The notes under the pieces are model-generated. The model was not told where the DNA came from and searched no databases. It was given only the letters and a program-made list of their open reading frames with translations. The position numbers and the translations under genes were made by a program. This document shows, one piece after another, positions 1 through 12,400 of a stretch of DNA of 64,000 bases (the first letter of the stretch is position 1; every line of letters starts with the position of its first letter). Source of the DNA: Diphasiastrum complanatum (lineage: Eukaryota > Streptophyta > Lycopodiopsida > Lycopodiales > Lycopodiaceae); the NCBI GenBank assembly GCA_029204225.1, contig CM055092.1, positions 26,372,122 through 26,436,121 of the forward strand. The letters are read 5' to 3'.

Positions 1-409
1 AACCAATATTGCTATATGCATTTAATTTCTAGTCTTGCAATGACTGAATCAAATTCGATCATTCTATGTCTAATAATAAAATGTAGGAATATTTTTTTTA
101 TATATAAATTGCATATAGATGCTGGTTGATTTGAGGTTAATGGGACTTGTATGCATGGCTGAATTTTATCTTTCTTATGAAGGCGTTGACAGACCAATTA
201 CAAACCATGTGCTAAAAGAAAGGTGTCATACAAAGTTGCTTACATAGCTTTGTCGGCAATGCACATGTTCTGAATGTCATGCGACTAAGTAAAGCTTTAG
301 AACATAAATTTCATACCTGAGTTAACGAATGGCACTGAAACTGCTTGTAGTTGCTAATAAAAGTTCTTCAATAGGATATAACATCATCTTATTGTTCGTG
401 TTCTAACAG

Positions 410-476
410 ACTCTGCTCTCTAGATCTTTGGGTGTACCTGATGAAGCTGAAGAAAGTATGCCAGTACAAACACAAG
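410..476 (+). CDS. MLH1: MLH1 exon (first in window)
   Basis: The exon is entered after TTCTAACAG and left at CAAG|gtcaag. It encodes 22 codons plus one base, starting [12 protein letters not shown]. It aligns loosely to the poorly conserved linker just before the KLVRTD motif. The next exon completes the split glycine codon. The upstream exon is outside the window, so the entry phase (0) is inferred from the open frame. Confidence 0.75.
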
Positions 477-3400
477 GTCAAGCCCATCTCTCTTCGATCT
501 ACTCAATCTATAGACTTTTTGCCACACCAGAAGGAATTTTGTCCAGAATCTTGATCAGATGTGAATGTACTCATTTTAGTTATCCCATTATTGTAGCTCA
601 AGTTTTTGCACATCCACAACATCTTAGTGTGTTTAATCGACTTGATGCTGGATCTTATCACCAAAGACATCGGCCTAGAGCTCCATACTGCCTTGATCTT
701 GGCTATACCCCCACTGGATGAACTAAGGATGCGCATAATAATGTTTTTGACAATTATCCTCTGGAGTCCTCTAATAAGTGGTGAGTTGGTGAGCTTTCTT
801 TCTTGAGCTTAGAGGTGAGGAGCTCGACTCCAATCCGCTGCACAAATTTGGACATTCAAGAAAAATTATCTATTCTCTACAAAACTACTTCTGGCATGCA
901 AAGTGGTAGACATGGCTGCTATAGATCAACAAATTTATGTCAGTCACGGAAACGCCACATCTTTTTTCCACGATCATGCTCATAAGCATGGTGGTTGAGA
1001 AAAGTCCAGCATCTTATATGTATAGACTATGCAGACACTACACTTCTTTTCACAAATGTGCTTTTGTTCATTAGATGATGCTGAAATAATATGAGGTCCA
1101 CTATCTTGTCATGTGGTCACTACTTAAGTAACTGGCTAGTATTTGGTCACCGAGTAGGGTCAGGGTCCATCTGGTAGAGCGGCTCCTTGAGAGTCTATAG
1201 GGGGACTCTCTTGCCATGGATGATTGATCACTTGGAGACTTGAGGGTTCTTTGTAGGAGGCTGTTGTGGATGGCCATCTTTTGTAGGACCTGCTGTACAC
1301 TATATATTTAGCTTATTGTCAATAATATTGAGACCCTGGTTGGAAATTGATGTATGGTTCACAGTTTGGTGTCCATTCCCTCTGTTATATAAAATGCCTG
1401 ATGAAAGTTTGGATCAAAGGGCTGTGACTCATCCTTTGGAATCTGAACAATGCCTTGTTGTGCCATTTCAGCAATTACTATTGCTATCTAAGTGCAATGT
1501 ACCAAACGCTCTAGCTTCTTCTCTGATCACAGTTGCAGTTCCATGCACTGTATACTTATTCAGATTAAATGTGGTCTAGTTTAGAACCCCATGCAAATCT
1601 ATAAATTTGTGTCCAGAACTTATGATGCTCAATCTGCACAATTTTATATCAGAATACTTAATGTGAGCTGTGTGCTGGAATTAAAAAAAGCATTGCTGTG
1701 ATGTTTGTAAACTGTGAGTCATGACCAAATATGTCTGTGAGTTTCTGAAATGCGTAGTGTGATAGCTGCAGGGTGCAGCTCCTTCAATCCCATGAATGTT
1801 TTTAATTACTTAATGTCGTTAGATGTTCCAATGCGGGTGTGGTGACTTGAGAGAAGTTAAAATGCTCATGCCTTGATCAGGTAATCCTCACACCATCTAA
1901 AAAATCCACTTCTGTTTTGCCACCAAGGAGTGGAGGTTATTGACAAAGATTCTTTTGTGGAAATGGCAGTGTGATTTGGATTAAGGTTGAGGAGTATATA
2001 GCGGTTATGTGGTGCCAAATATTTTTTAAGCTTTGATTGAGGCAGTTGCACTACTTTTCAAGGATGCAAAATGATTAAAAAACTTTGCCTCTGCTTTTGC
2101 AACTATCTGAGGTCTGACCTGAAATGGAGATGACCTTTGCCTTCCGTTACTTTGCAGTCAATGGTGCCAAATTGCCACTTCTTGGCTGAGAAGTAGTTGA
2201 ATATGTGCTTGATTAAGTATGGCTTGAAATTTACCTCTGCTGTTCAGGTTTACAGCTTGACTGGTAGCTTGTACTGATTAAAAAACTCAACTATAATGAT
2301 CTCCAGGTGGAAGAAATTTGAAGGCACCTGTGAATAAACTTGTGCGAACTGATCCATCAAACCCAGCTGGAAGAATGCTTGCATTTATGCAAAAATCGTT
2401 AGCTGGGCATGTGGGAAGTGGAAATGGCCTGGTGGATACCAAGTATGTTTCTTGACAAACTACTATGTGAATGTCTTCCTGCCAATTAATGTTTCATGTG
2501 TACAAATCACATAAGTATCTTAAATTTACAAGCTGTAGTTGCTTCAAATTTCATTTTACAAAGAACATTCAGTCTTAGGCTTCTCAATATAGTATATAAA
2601 TCTTTTCATTTCCATAGTAACGATCTTAAATATGTATCATAAATGTGAGTGAAAATATTTCCCAAACCCTTAAAAGACTCAACTGCATAAGAAATGTAGA
2701 CTAGCATCAGGTAGTTGTGATAGTGCATGTGGGAGATGAACAAATTAGAGAGAAAGTTATGGGAAAGAAAAGATGCTGAAATAATGTTGACAATGATATT
2801 GGACGGGGTAAACAAACAGTCAGGTTCAGCCTTCAAGTAGGTGACAAAACTTTTATCATGCGAAACTTGTTCTGCCAAAATGGGAATCATATCCCTATGT
2901 GAGGAATTTTTTTCTCCCTTTTAGCATGTCCACACTTGGGCAGGTTATTTTCCTTTAGATCATAACTGGGGAACCTATCTTTCCATAATATGAAATAAAG
3001 GCATCTATTCTGGGAACAAAATTGAAAATCTTAACATGGAATTTAGATGGATTTTTTAAGCATTTGTATATGACTAAAGCTAGAACCACTGTTACAACCA
3101 AACGTGTTTCCAAACATGGCCGTTTGAAATGCGTTCAAAATGGCCAGATTTCAAATTTTTTTTTTTTCATTTTTTTCCCCCAAAAAAAGTGCCCCCCGCG
3201 ATTTTTCCTGCTTTTGGGGGCTGTGTGACGTTGAGGTTAAACTAATTTTGGTGCCCTATGAGGTCAGCCTAATCTATGAAAGAGTTTTCTTTTAGTGTGA
3301 CAGGTGCATTGCAGAATAGGCAATGATATCTTACTTTGATCTCATAGGAGACTGGGCATCTAAATCCTCAGATTCAACCTTAGATAAGGAACATAACTAG

Positions 3401-6400
3401 AGAGCGGAGAGAGGGGGGAGAGTTTTTATTTTTATCAATGTCCACTATGTCCATGTCAAAAGAGAGGAGTGAGAAGAAGAGCAAGAGAAAAGGAAATAGT
3501 TTATTGAAGTCTTGATTCTTTTCGTAGCAAAAGTAGAAATATGACAAAATTGTAATAAGGGCAAACAATTAGTGGGCTAATGGCAATGATGTGGACCCTC
3601 TTGAAGGATGTTATCAATAATTTACCTCATTCTACTAGGTTGTTTCTACTTACAGTGCCATAACACTAATATTAGCTGTTTTAAAAGCACATTTTGTTCT
3701 GTTTGCAGTGTTCTACCTAGCCAAAGAGAAATACATGAAAACCCCCTAAGTTTATTGAAAAAATGAACATAATCAATGTTTCAAAAGTGGGAGGACTATT
3801 TTGTGCTCAAGAGAGCTTGTATTGATAATTGATGATTGATGGTTCGTTAAGAAAACTGATACCCACTTTTTTGATGTTGTGTTCAAGTGGTTGAGAAAAG
3901 TTTGCACACTGCCACATGGCTGACCAAGTGGCTCAAAGGTCAAGGGATTTATCCTTGTTCAGATTTGATTTGGTAACCTGTATAGAATTACTATTTATTA
4001 GTGAAAATTATTTTGCTTTTTCGGTAAATTTTTGAATACTATCTAAAGAGGGATTTTTGAGCCCAGTTTATACTACCCGTAGTTCCCAGGAACCGTATGG
4101 AACATGTTCCTAGGAACCATTCCGTACCATACATAAGGTACCTTAGGAATGGTTCCTTAAAAAAACAACTTTTTTTTTTCTAAAATAACTTTGAAGTGGG
4201 TAAATCTATCAAAAAAAAAATGATTAGATCATTTTTTCTGGGGCAGGTTTTTGCACATTGAAAAAGGGTTTATATTCTTGATCCTGTTTGTGTTCCTAAG
4301 TTGAAACCTAAATTAAAGATGCTCATAGAATTAGGAACATGAACAAAAATAGGAATGAAAGTTAGGAATAGGAACATGATGCTATTCGTGTTCCTAAGTT
4401 GAAACCTGAGTTAAAGTTGCTCTTAGGAACAAAACTAGGAATGAAACTTAGGAGCATGAATAAAAATAGGAATAAAAATTAGGAATAGAATAGGAACAGT
4501 AATAGGAACAGAGGAACTTGATCTTGAACTTAGGAACAAGAACTTGAATTTAGGAATAGGAATAGGAATAGGACCATGAACTTAGGAAAGGAATATGAAC
4601 TTAGGAACATGAACTGAGGCAGAGGAACATGAACTTAGGAACAAGAATAGGAACAGGAACATGAACTTAGGAACAAGAACAGGAACATGAATTTAGGAAC
4701 AAGAGCTGGAAATCCTAGGAACTAAGGTTCAATACAACTCTAAATACATTCTTTTACGCATGAACATGGGAACTATTGGGAACGGGAACATGAGTAGAAA
4801 CTTAGGAACAGGCTCTTGTACCTTTATAAGTCATAGTACATAGGTATAAAAAGTTTTTTTTTTCCTGGTACAGAACCATTCCGTTTCGAAACAGGAATAG
4901 TTCGGTACCTTAGGAACAGTACTGTACATTAGGAACAGTAAGATAAAAAATCTGTTCCAAAGGAACACAACGGTCTTTCCTTAGGAATGGTACCATACCC
5001 GTTCCTATCCAAAATGTTAGGAACGGGTATTGTTGGAATATCAATCCACACTCTAGAGAGAACTATCAAACAGGGCGGATAGCTCAGTGGTAGAGCATCC
5101 CATCCGGTATGAGGGAGGTCCTGGGTTCGAATCCTAGTCTCTCCATCCATATTATGATTTATGGATTTCTAGCATGGTATCAGAGCCAAGTTAGACCTAA
5201 CAGTTCAGGGTGTCAAAGCCATGGTTAGGTGGGCCAAGTTGTGGGGCAGGTGACAGCTAGGACCCCAACCAATTGTGGCTTGAGGGGGGGTGTTGGAATA
5301 TCAATCCACACTCTAGAGAGAACTATCAAATAGGGCGGATAGCTCAGTGGTAGAGCATCCCATCCGGTATGAGGGAGGTCCTGGTTTCAAATCTTAGTCT
5401 GTTCATATTATAATTTATGGATTTCTAACAGGTATCAATGGTACTACGACATGAGTCTTTGTGTAGCTTGGGACCGTGACACCTCCAGCTGGAAGACCAT
5501 ATCAGTCCAGGCATATGCAAATAAGTATAACAGTATCTGAAGACATTTTAAGAGTCACATTGGAGATGACAATTCTACTGCTCAACCGAGGTGCTATTAT
5601 TGTTCTAGATTAGGTCGTTTGATCGAGGGAGAGAACCCTAACTTTTGTTTTCTGCTCCAGTTCTCATCACAAATGTCGTATTTTCATTCTGTGACAGCAT
5701 ATGTGGACTCCTCACATTTAATCCAACCAAGTTTCAGAAGATAGGGTGTTAGAAATTCCAACTTTGCTAGGTTTTCGTACTTATGTTGGATCCCATGAGG
5801 TGGTCTACTATACGATTTCTGTCATCGCGATTATGACATTTTTCATAAACCATTCCAGCATTTAAGACTGTATATCAAAGTCCAAACAATAAGGCTCCAT
5901 CTGCAAAAAAGTTCTCCTTATGCAGCAACTGTTCCATATGGATAATGTAAATCTCTAACAAGAGCCTGTTACCTACTTCTAGACGTTCAACTTCTCGTGT
6001 AACCTTGAAATCTTCGTGATAACTATGGATGGCAATATGCTCAGTCGCTATACAAGCATTAGAGTTCCTAGCAGACCTCACCTAGTAATTATTATCCCAA
6101 ATTAGGTTCCAGTTGGGTCTATCCCAAAGAAATCGCAGCTTGAGATTATGAGCTATATCTCTGTCAAATTCCTGTGTGCTAGCTGCTCATATTGATATTG
6201 TATCCTTGAGAAATCATGATGTTGCAGTTTCCTGTTTTCGACCATTGATATTCTTGATGACATGAACTATGAGGAGTGACGGATCTAAAGCCAATTGGTA
6301 TAAAAACTGCTTGCCAAAATCATCTAGGCCTTCCTCTTTCTGGCTCAAGAAGTTAATGCCATCCTTTGGTAATACCATTACTTTTTATGAAGATGAAATT

Positions 6401-9400
6401 GAGAAATTGGCCATCATATTAAATCAAGGTAAAAATGATTCGGCCAAGGGGGGCATGGAGATCTGGAAAGCCAAGCTGAATGTTGGACAAAAATTTAAAG
6501 GCCTACATTTCTGAAGAATTACATATTGCATTTATTTTTCAGTTTTAATACCTGGTCTGGATCCACCATTTCTGTAAATTTTCAGATATTGAAATTATAA
6601 GAGGAATGCGTTATGCTCATTCAATGGACTCAAGTACTTCACAGTTTGAATAATAGGCCAGTGGAAATGCCAATGGAGGACACACGCAAGATTATGGATT
6701 TGACCAAAAATGAGGAGTTTGCAGCTGAGGTTCAAGAGGACCAGACAGGTTTAAACGCCTTGAATGGTCATTTGCTCGTATACAAATACATGGGTTACTA
6801 TATTCAGCTAGATAGTTGCAGTACATTAGCAGACATTCAACACAAAGTATGCTTTTAAACACAAACTTGTTATCTTCCTTGATGTTGCTTCATGTTTTCA
6901 TTGATTTGGCACAGGCGCACATCTTCAGAATAATAAAGTTCATAAGATTGCTCAAATGGATGCATCCAGCTTAGCAGGACGGGAGGCTCTTGAACATAAT
7001 ATCTCTCAGGCTAATGAGGATAGTCGTAATGAACTGACAACAACGAGGTTCGTTTATTAATGAAGCATTTTGTGAGTGTGCCTTCATTGATTCTACACTT
7101 GTCTCTGTTGACTATACTCAAGAAATGCTGTACGCATGAAAATTTGAGGTTTCTATGAAAAGTGTGTTTCTTTATGGATATTCTGTGCAAAACTTGTCCC
7201 CGTGCAAATTTGCTTTCATGTTATGATGGTTTGCATGCTAATTTGTGAGTTTTGTATTAGGCGGTTAGTCAGGCAAAGGAGAAATTTAAAAGAGAGGGCT
7301 GAGCTAACAAGCATTCAGGAGCTCCTTGCTACGATAGATCAAGAGACACATTCAGGTTATTGTTACTCACTGGATAAATGTCAAGAATGGTGGCATTCAC
7401 TTAGGTACAGAAATAAGTAAAAGTTTTGTTTGGATTTATGAATAGAAATTCTGATTGGTTTCTTACAAGGATGTGTATTAACTTTTACAAGGTGCTTGAT
7501 GCCATTAAGGGTGTTAAAATTTTGTTTTTTTAGTTGGGAATGATGTAAGGATCATGCTGTTAAAAAGTGGAGACAAGGCCATGGACGAACTCTAGGAACA
7601 TGACTGAAACACTGTGCTTGGAAATTGAAACACTGGGAATACTAGATGTAGGACAGCTCATATGCATTGATAAAGAAGGCCTTCTTAAAAATTATGTACT
7701 CCTGTAGAAGAATTTACTCAGGTTGATTAGCTGTACTCAACTTCCAGATGTAGGTGCCTAGCTGTTCTAACCTTCTTATGGATGCTTTTTGTGGTTAGGC
7801 TTGGAAAGCTTAACATACCCATATCACAAATTATACACGTTTTAGACAAAAACTTAGTGCTATCAACCAATGCAACGGCATTTACTCTGGTGTAGCATTA
7901 TACCTAAGATTCTAAATCAAAAGCACAAAAAATTGCTAGAAAGGACCCACGAACATGAAAACCAAAGAGACAAAGAGAGCACACACACAGACACTTGAAA
8001 CATGCAAATGCATCTGACTTCTGCTTCAAAAAATAGATACACGTATTTTACAAATAGTCATGAAGAAAAGTCATAAAATATTAAGCACCACCTAGAGACA
8101 TGGTCTTCATTGGACTGCACCAATCCGAATGAGTTAGATTTAGATATGAATGAATTAGATTTAGTACCTTCTTTGCATGATTTGCTCCCCTTTTTGGAAT
8201 GCCGCTCTTTCTTGCTTACCGTAAATATAACCCTCACATGTAGAATCTTTTGTAATGTCAAGGTTAGGTATGCCAAAATTATCTTCACCAAGACGTCAAA
8301 ACCATCTTCACCTTCCTCAAAAGCCTCAAGCTCTTCAAGTTGAAATGTCCAAGGCGTTCGATGCCACAAATCACTAGGTGATATAATAGACAAAGTCAAC
8401 CCACAAAGGCTTGAAGTGGTTGTGCTTAGCTTATGTAGCCAATGACTCGACCATTCTTAACTTTGGGGACATACAACACATTAAGCGCGTTTTAACACCT
8501 TCCAACATCGGAAATTTGACACTCTTATCCATTTGCTTGCACCACTCTATCACCATCCTTCACAAGTGTCAATTGGTTGAACAATTCACGATTTCCTATC
8601 ATGTGTCGTGTAGCCCTTAAGTCTATTAACCACCGAGAATGATTGTCCTGAGAAGCCAAAGCTATAACAAATACATTTGACTACTTTGTAATCTCTTCGT
8701 CCATGAGATTGCCCTATTGTCTTGCTTAGCCCTCTTTAAGATCCGCTTTATTCTTTCGACAATCCTTGGCCCAATGCCCTTTCTTATGACAATACAAACA
8801 ATTATTTTCCTTTTTACTGTCAAAAGTTCCAGCTTCATCTTCATCAGCACCCTTCCATCATTGTTCTCATATGTTTTGCCCTTCTTGACCAACAATGTTT
8901 CCTCTTCTTTGGACAGGGCTCGGTCACTCTACGGTCCAATTCATAATTTTACCACCTTTCGCCTTTGTTCCTTTGGGAGCAAGATTCCATACAGCTCTTC
9001 GAATTGGTTCACACATGTATGAGTGGCATGACCGAGGAGTACCAAATTGCGTTGAGTGGTATTGTGTGTTCCAAAGGCTGGAAACTTAGCCGATAAATCT
9101 TATCATTTTTTGAACTTTCACATAATATTACATGAAGTCTAAGATATTGTATTATGTATATAGGGTTTATAATAAAACGTATGATATCTCACCCTAAAAG
9201 ACTATGGTTCAGATTTTAATTATTGACATATTACATATTTAAATGCAATATATTGAAGATTTCATAGTTACTATATTTATATCCAAAATCTAATTCCCCA
9301 CCATTTGAAACATTCATGTTCTGAACGGTGCTCATTCGAAGCATGGGCATCTTTCCCTATTAAAATCAAAATATAAACTTTTAACTTTATTTTCTTGTAG

Positions 9401-12400
9401 CTAAGAAACTTACGTATTGTTGCACATAAAATGATACTCTTTTGTGTTAAAAAAGAGAAGCACAAAGCTGAGAGTATACTGCAAAAAAGCACACACTTGA
9501 CACTCATATCCTTAAAACAATTTTATATCTGAACATTTGTCATAATGATTTTGAACACTAAAATCCATTTAAATGTAGAAGGGAAGAATTGTGTAATCTA
9601 AATGGGTCCAACATTGCAAGTTCAAGCTAAAATAGAGTAGACCATGAAACCCTATTCAATTGTCGGCAAAACAACAAATTGAGCACGAAATAGAGAATGA
9701 TACAACAAAATATGATCATCCACATAAAAATAATAATGAAAACAAGCTGATTGAGGTTGATGTAAGCTAAGTTGAACCATCTATTTCTAATTGATCTAAA
9801 CTCAAGCTACCTTGGAACCAATCCAGCTCAACAGATGAGGATGCATCATACTATTTCCAATTGCTTGGGAGGTCTAGCAAATTAGGACTAATATTAGTCA
9901 GCCAAAGGAAAAAATTTCAGAGATTATGTATAGACAGTACATTCAGAGATTTTTATAATACTTTTAGGGCTTATTTGATATTATGGGCCCAAGACTGGTA
10001 CTAATTGATCCACATGACATGTATCAATTTGATTGACAAGGTATTTGAGGCATTTTGGAGGGGTGCTCTATTTTTTGAGCGATTGTTGCCCTTCTTTTGC
10101 AGTTCCTTTTCAAACTAGAAATATAGCCTTCATTTTAGAAAGTATAACTAGAAAGCAAAGACATTCATTTGATGGCCTATAATTTGGATTTCTCTTGAGT
10201 TCTTTATAGGAGACTTATGACTCTTCCTTGTGAGAATCAGCTATTGGCTATATTTGTTATGAAGTAAATCACGTATATTCATGTCATTGGCCTAATGGGG
10301 TTAGGACCATTAGGGGTTGCCTTGGACTTAGGGACTTGGCTTAACTTGGATAGTAGTCGAGTAGGACCATGGGGTCAAGTGACCACCTGTGCATGCGGTA
10401 TTAGCACGTGTTTGCATTCTAGTATGGGATGGATTCGGTGCACGGGCTGGTGGGGTAGGCTCTACGCTCTATATATACCCTCACCTGTGAATATTATGTT
10501 GTTAGATTATGAAGCACTGCTCTTGTCATTTGCCTATTTCCTGGAATGCTTGGGGGCTAGACCCGTATTTGATCTAGGATTGGTTGGGACGGTTTCGTCT
10601 ACTGCATTCTCCCTTGCTGTTCATGGAGCGTGTTGTTTCGGTAAATCGGTGGTCTTCCAAGTAGGTGTTCTACCTTTTTTTGGTTGAATCGGTTTGGAAC
10701 GATTTCGTAATTGTTCGTTCTATTATGGCTTTTCCGGTTGTGTGCATGAAGTGGTGAACTTGTGCATGGGACCTAGTCAAATCATGTCTTTTCTGGCTGC
10801 AGATACAACTTAAGTGTAATTGAGAGGATGAACTTTCAAGACTACTCTCATAAATATATTCAAATGAGTGACAAGGCTTCTCTTAAGAGAAACATGTTTT
10901 CTCACACAGGGAAGCATTTCCCTAGCCTATTTCCCTACAGCTACATCAGGTTAGCTTCTGCAACGTCTGAGTCTATATTCTGAATGGCCTTACTGCCCGT
11001 TCTTAGAGCAAGGAGAACATTTCGGAAACTGATGAAAATCTACATCAATTAATGAATGATTGCATCCACCTTATGGAAGGGTGATGCTGATATATGTTAA
11101 AGATCTTAATTAAAACTTGACATGCTGAGATATGCCAGGCGAGATAATCATTGGTCTATAAGCGGATATCAGGATATCACATTATTGAAAAATTTCTCTT
11201 TTCGATCGCTTCCTTTTTGTCTGAAGAAGCATTGAAGTTTAAAATCTGTACATGCAATAATAAGTGGCATTCATTTCTTCAAAATTATCTCGTGTTTTGT
11301 GGTTGTGGGCTGTTCCGATTACATGTCCCCTCATTATTGAGTTTACACTTGCAGACTTTGTTTTCAATTTCTCAGCATAATTTTGTTTTTTTGGGAAGAA
11401 TACTTATAATCTTCTGGGATCGTGTAACAGGTTTGGAGGATATAGTGAAGCATTGCACCTTCATTGGAATGGCTGACGAGAGATTATGCTTTGTCCAGCA
11501 TAAAACATATTTATATCTTCTTGACATCGTCAAATTGAGGTGATATTGTTTCTCTTGATGAATTTTGTAGATTGACTAATTCTGTACAGGAAATTTCTAT
11601 ATCTTGACTTTTGCCTTTGCAATGGTTTGACAGTACTTTATTCATGATGGATACATGTTTTTGCAATCTGTAAATGAATGTTCATGGCTTGCATCTCTGT
11701 TTGAATGTGAGTGCTTTCAAGAGGGAACGACCCTGAGTTGTTCACTTGACAGCTTGGATCTCTTTTAAAATCAAGATAAATGTTTGAGAACTTTTGTACA
11801 CTTTTATTAGTTTCGGTGAAAAGGTCACTTTGAAAATCCTCCCTTTTGATTTGTGTTTATGCACATTTTGCAAAATATTGACCACGACATACATATAACC
11901 CTTATAAGAAGTGACTTACAAGTCGCATTTCACAAAACAAGTGGTGTTTAAGCTACACATGTCAATTAGTCCAAGAATATCACAGAGAAGGGGGAATTAC
12001 ATCCTAAAAAGTAAGGGCAAGGGGTGGGTCTTGGCAAACAGTTAAGTTGGGCAAAATATTTTTCTGATTGTCATGGAAAGAAGAAAATGTATATTCTCCA
12101 CTAATAGGTATCTCTTTGTTCTTTGACCCCCAGGTGGAATTCTTATGTCTATTAACACCTTGAGTGAATGATTGGTGTCTTCCATGGTCATTTATTTGTT
12201 ATCATAAGTTCATGTCATGGGTGCATTGTGGTTTTTGGAAATCATGAGTTTTCAATATTCTTAGTGGGAATGCAGGCCCCCCCTCCCCCTTCCCCCCCCC
12301 CCAGGAACCGAGAAATGGGATACGGGACACGGAGAAATGATACATCATCTTTTAATCTAGATACATTGGAAAATTCAAAATATGCATCATACACCATGTT

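Larger units (their letters stand above)
5031..5174 (+). repeat. TRIM 5' LTR
   Basis: This LTR runs TGTTGG...TTTCTAGCA. It carries intact pol III A-box and B-box consensus sequences inside a tRNA-like block. No run of four T occurs anywhere in the element. Confidence 0.92.
5031..5430 (+). mobile_element. TRIM (miniature LTR retrotransposon) with tRNA-like LTRs
   Basis: Two direct LTRs (5031-5174, 144 bp; 5291-5430, 140 bp) both begin TGTTGGAATATC and end in CA. A primer-binding site, TGGTATCAGAGCC, complementary to the initiator tRNA-Met 3' end, lies directly after the first LTR. A purine tract (TGAGGGGGGG) abuts the second. A perfect 5-bp target duplication, GGTAT, flanks the element at 5026-5030 and 5431-5435. 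The 116-bp internal domain has no ORF, so the element is non-autonomous. The LTRs differ by about eight substitutions, mostly C/T or G/A transitions, and a 4-bp deletion. Each LTR contains a 72-nt tRNA-like segment, which is unusual. It lies in an MLH1 intron. Confidence 0.93.

Noticed and set aside
5073-5144. A genuine host tRNA gene
   Set aside because: The block is duplicated in both LTRs of an element with target duplications, and its anticodon arm is irregular.
4929-5150. Minus-strand ORF of 73 codons ([20 protein letters not shown])
   Set aside because: It is the complement of the TRIM tRNA-like block; such spurious proteins arise wherever tRNA-like sequence is read as coding.
6269-6514. 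81-codon ORF as an extra MLH1 exon
   Set aside because: No splice sites keep the frame with its neighbours, and exons 2307-2442 and 6645-6748 already join in phase.
10295-10687. 130-codon ORF on + strand
   Set aside because: No domain or homologue recognised; composition fits an LTR-like GC-rich block within an intron.
11151-11543. 130-codon ORF as an independent gene
   Set aside because: Only its last part (from 11431) is coding, as an MLH1 exon; the rest is intron read-through.
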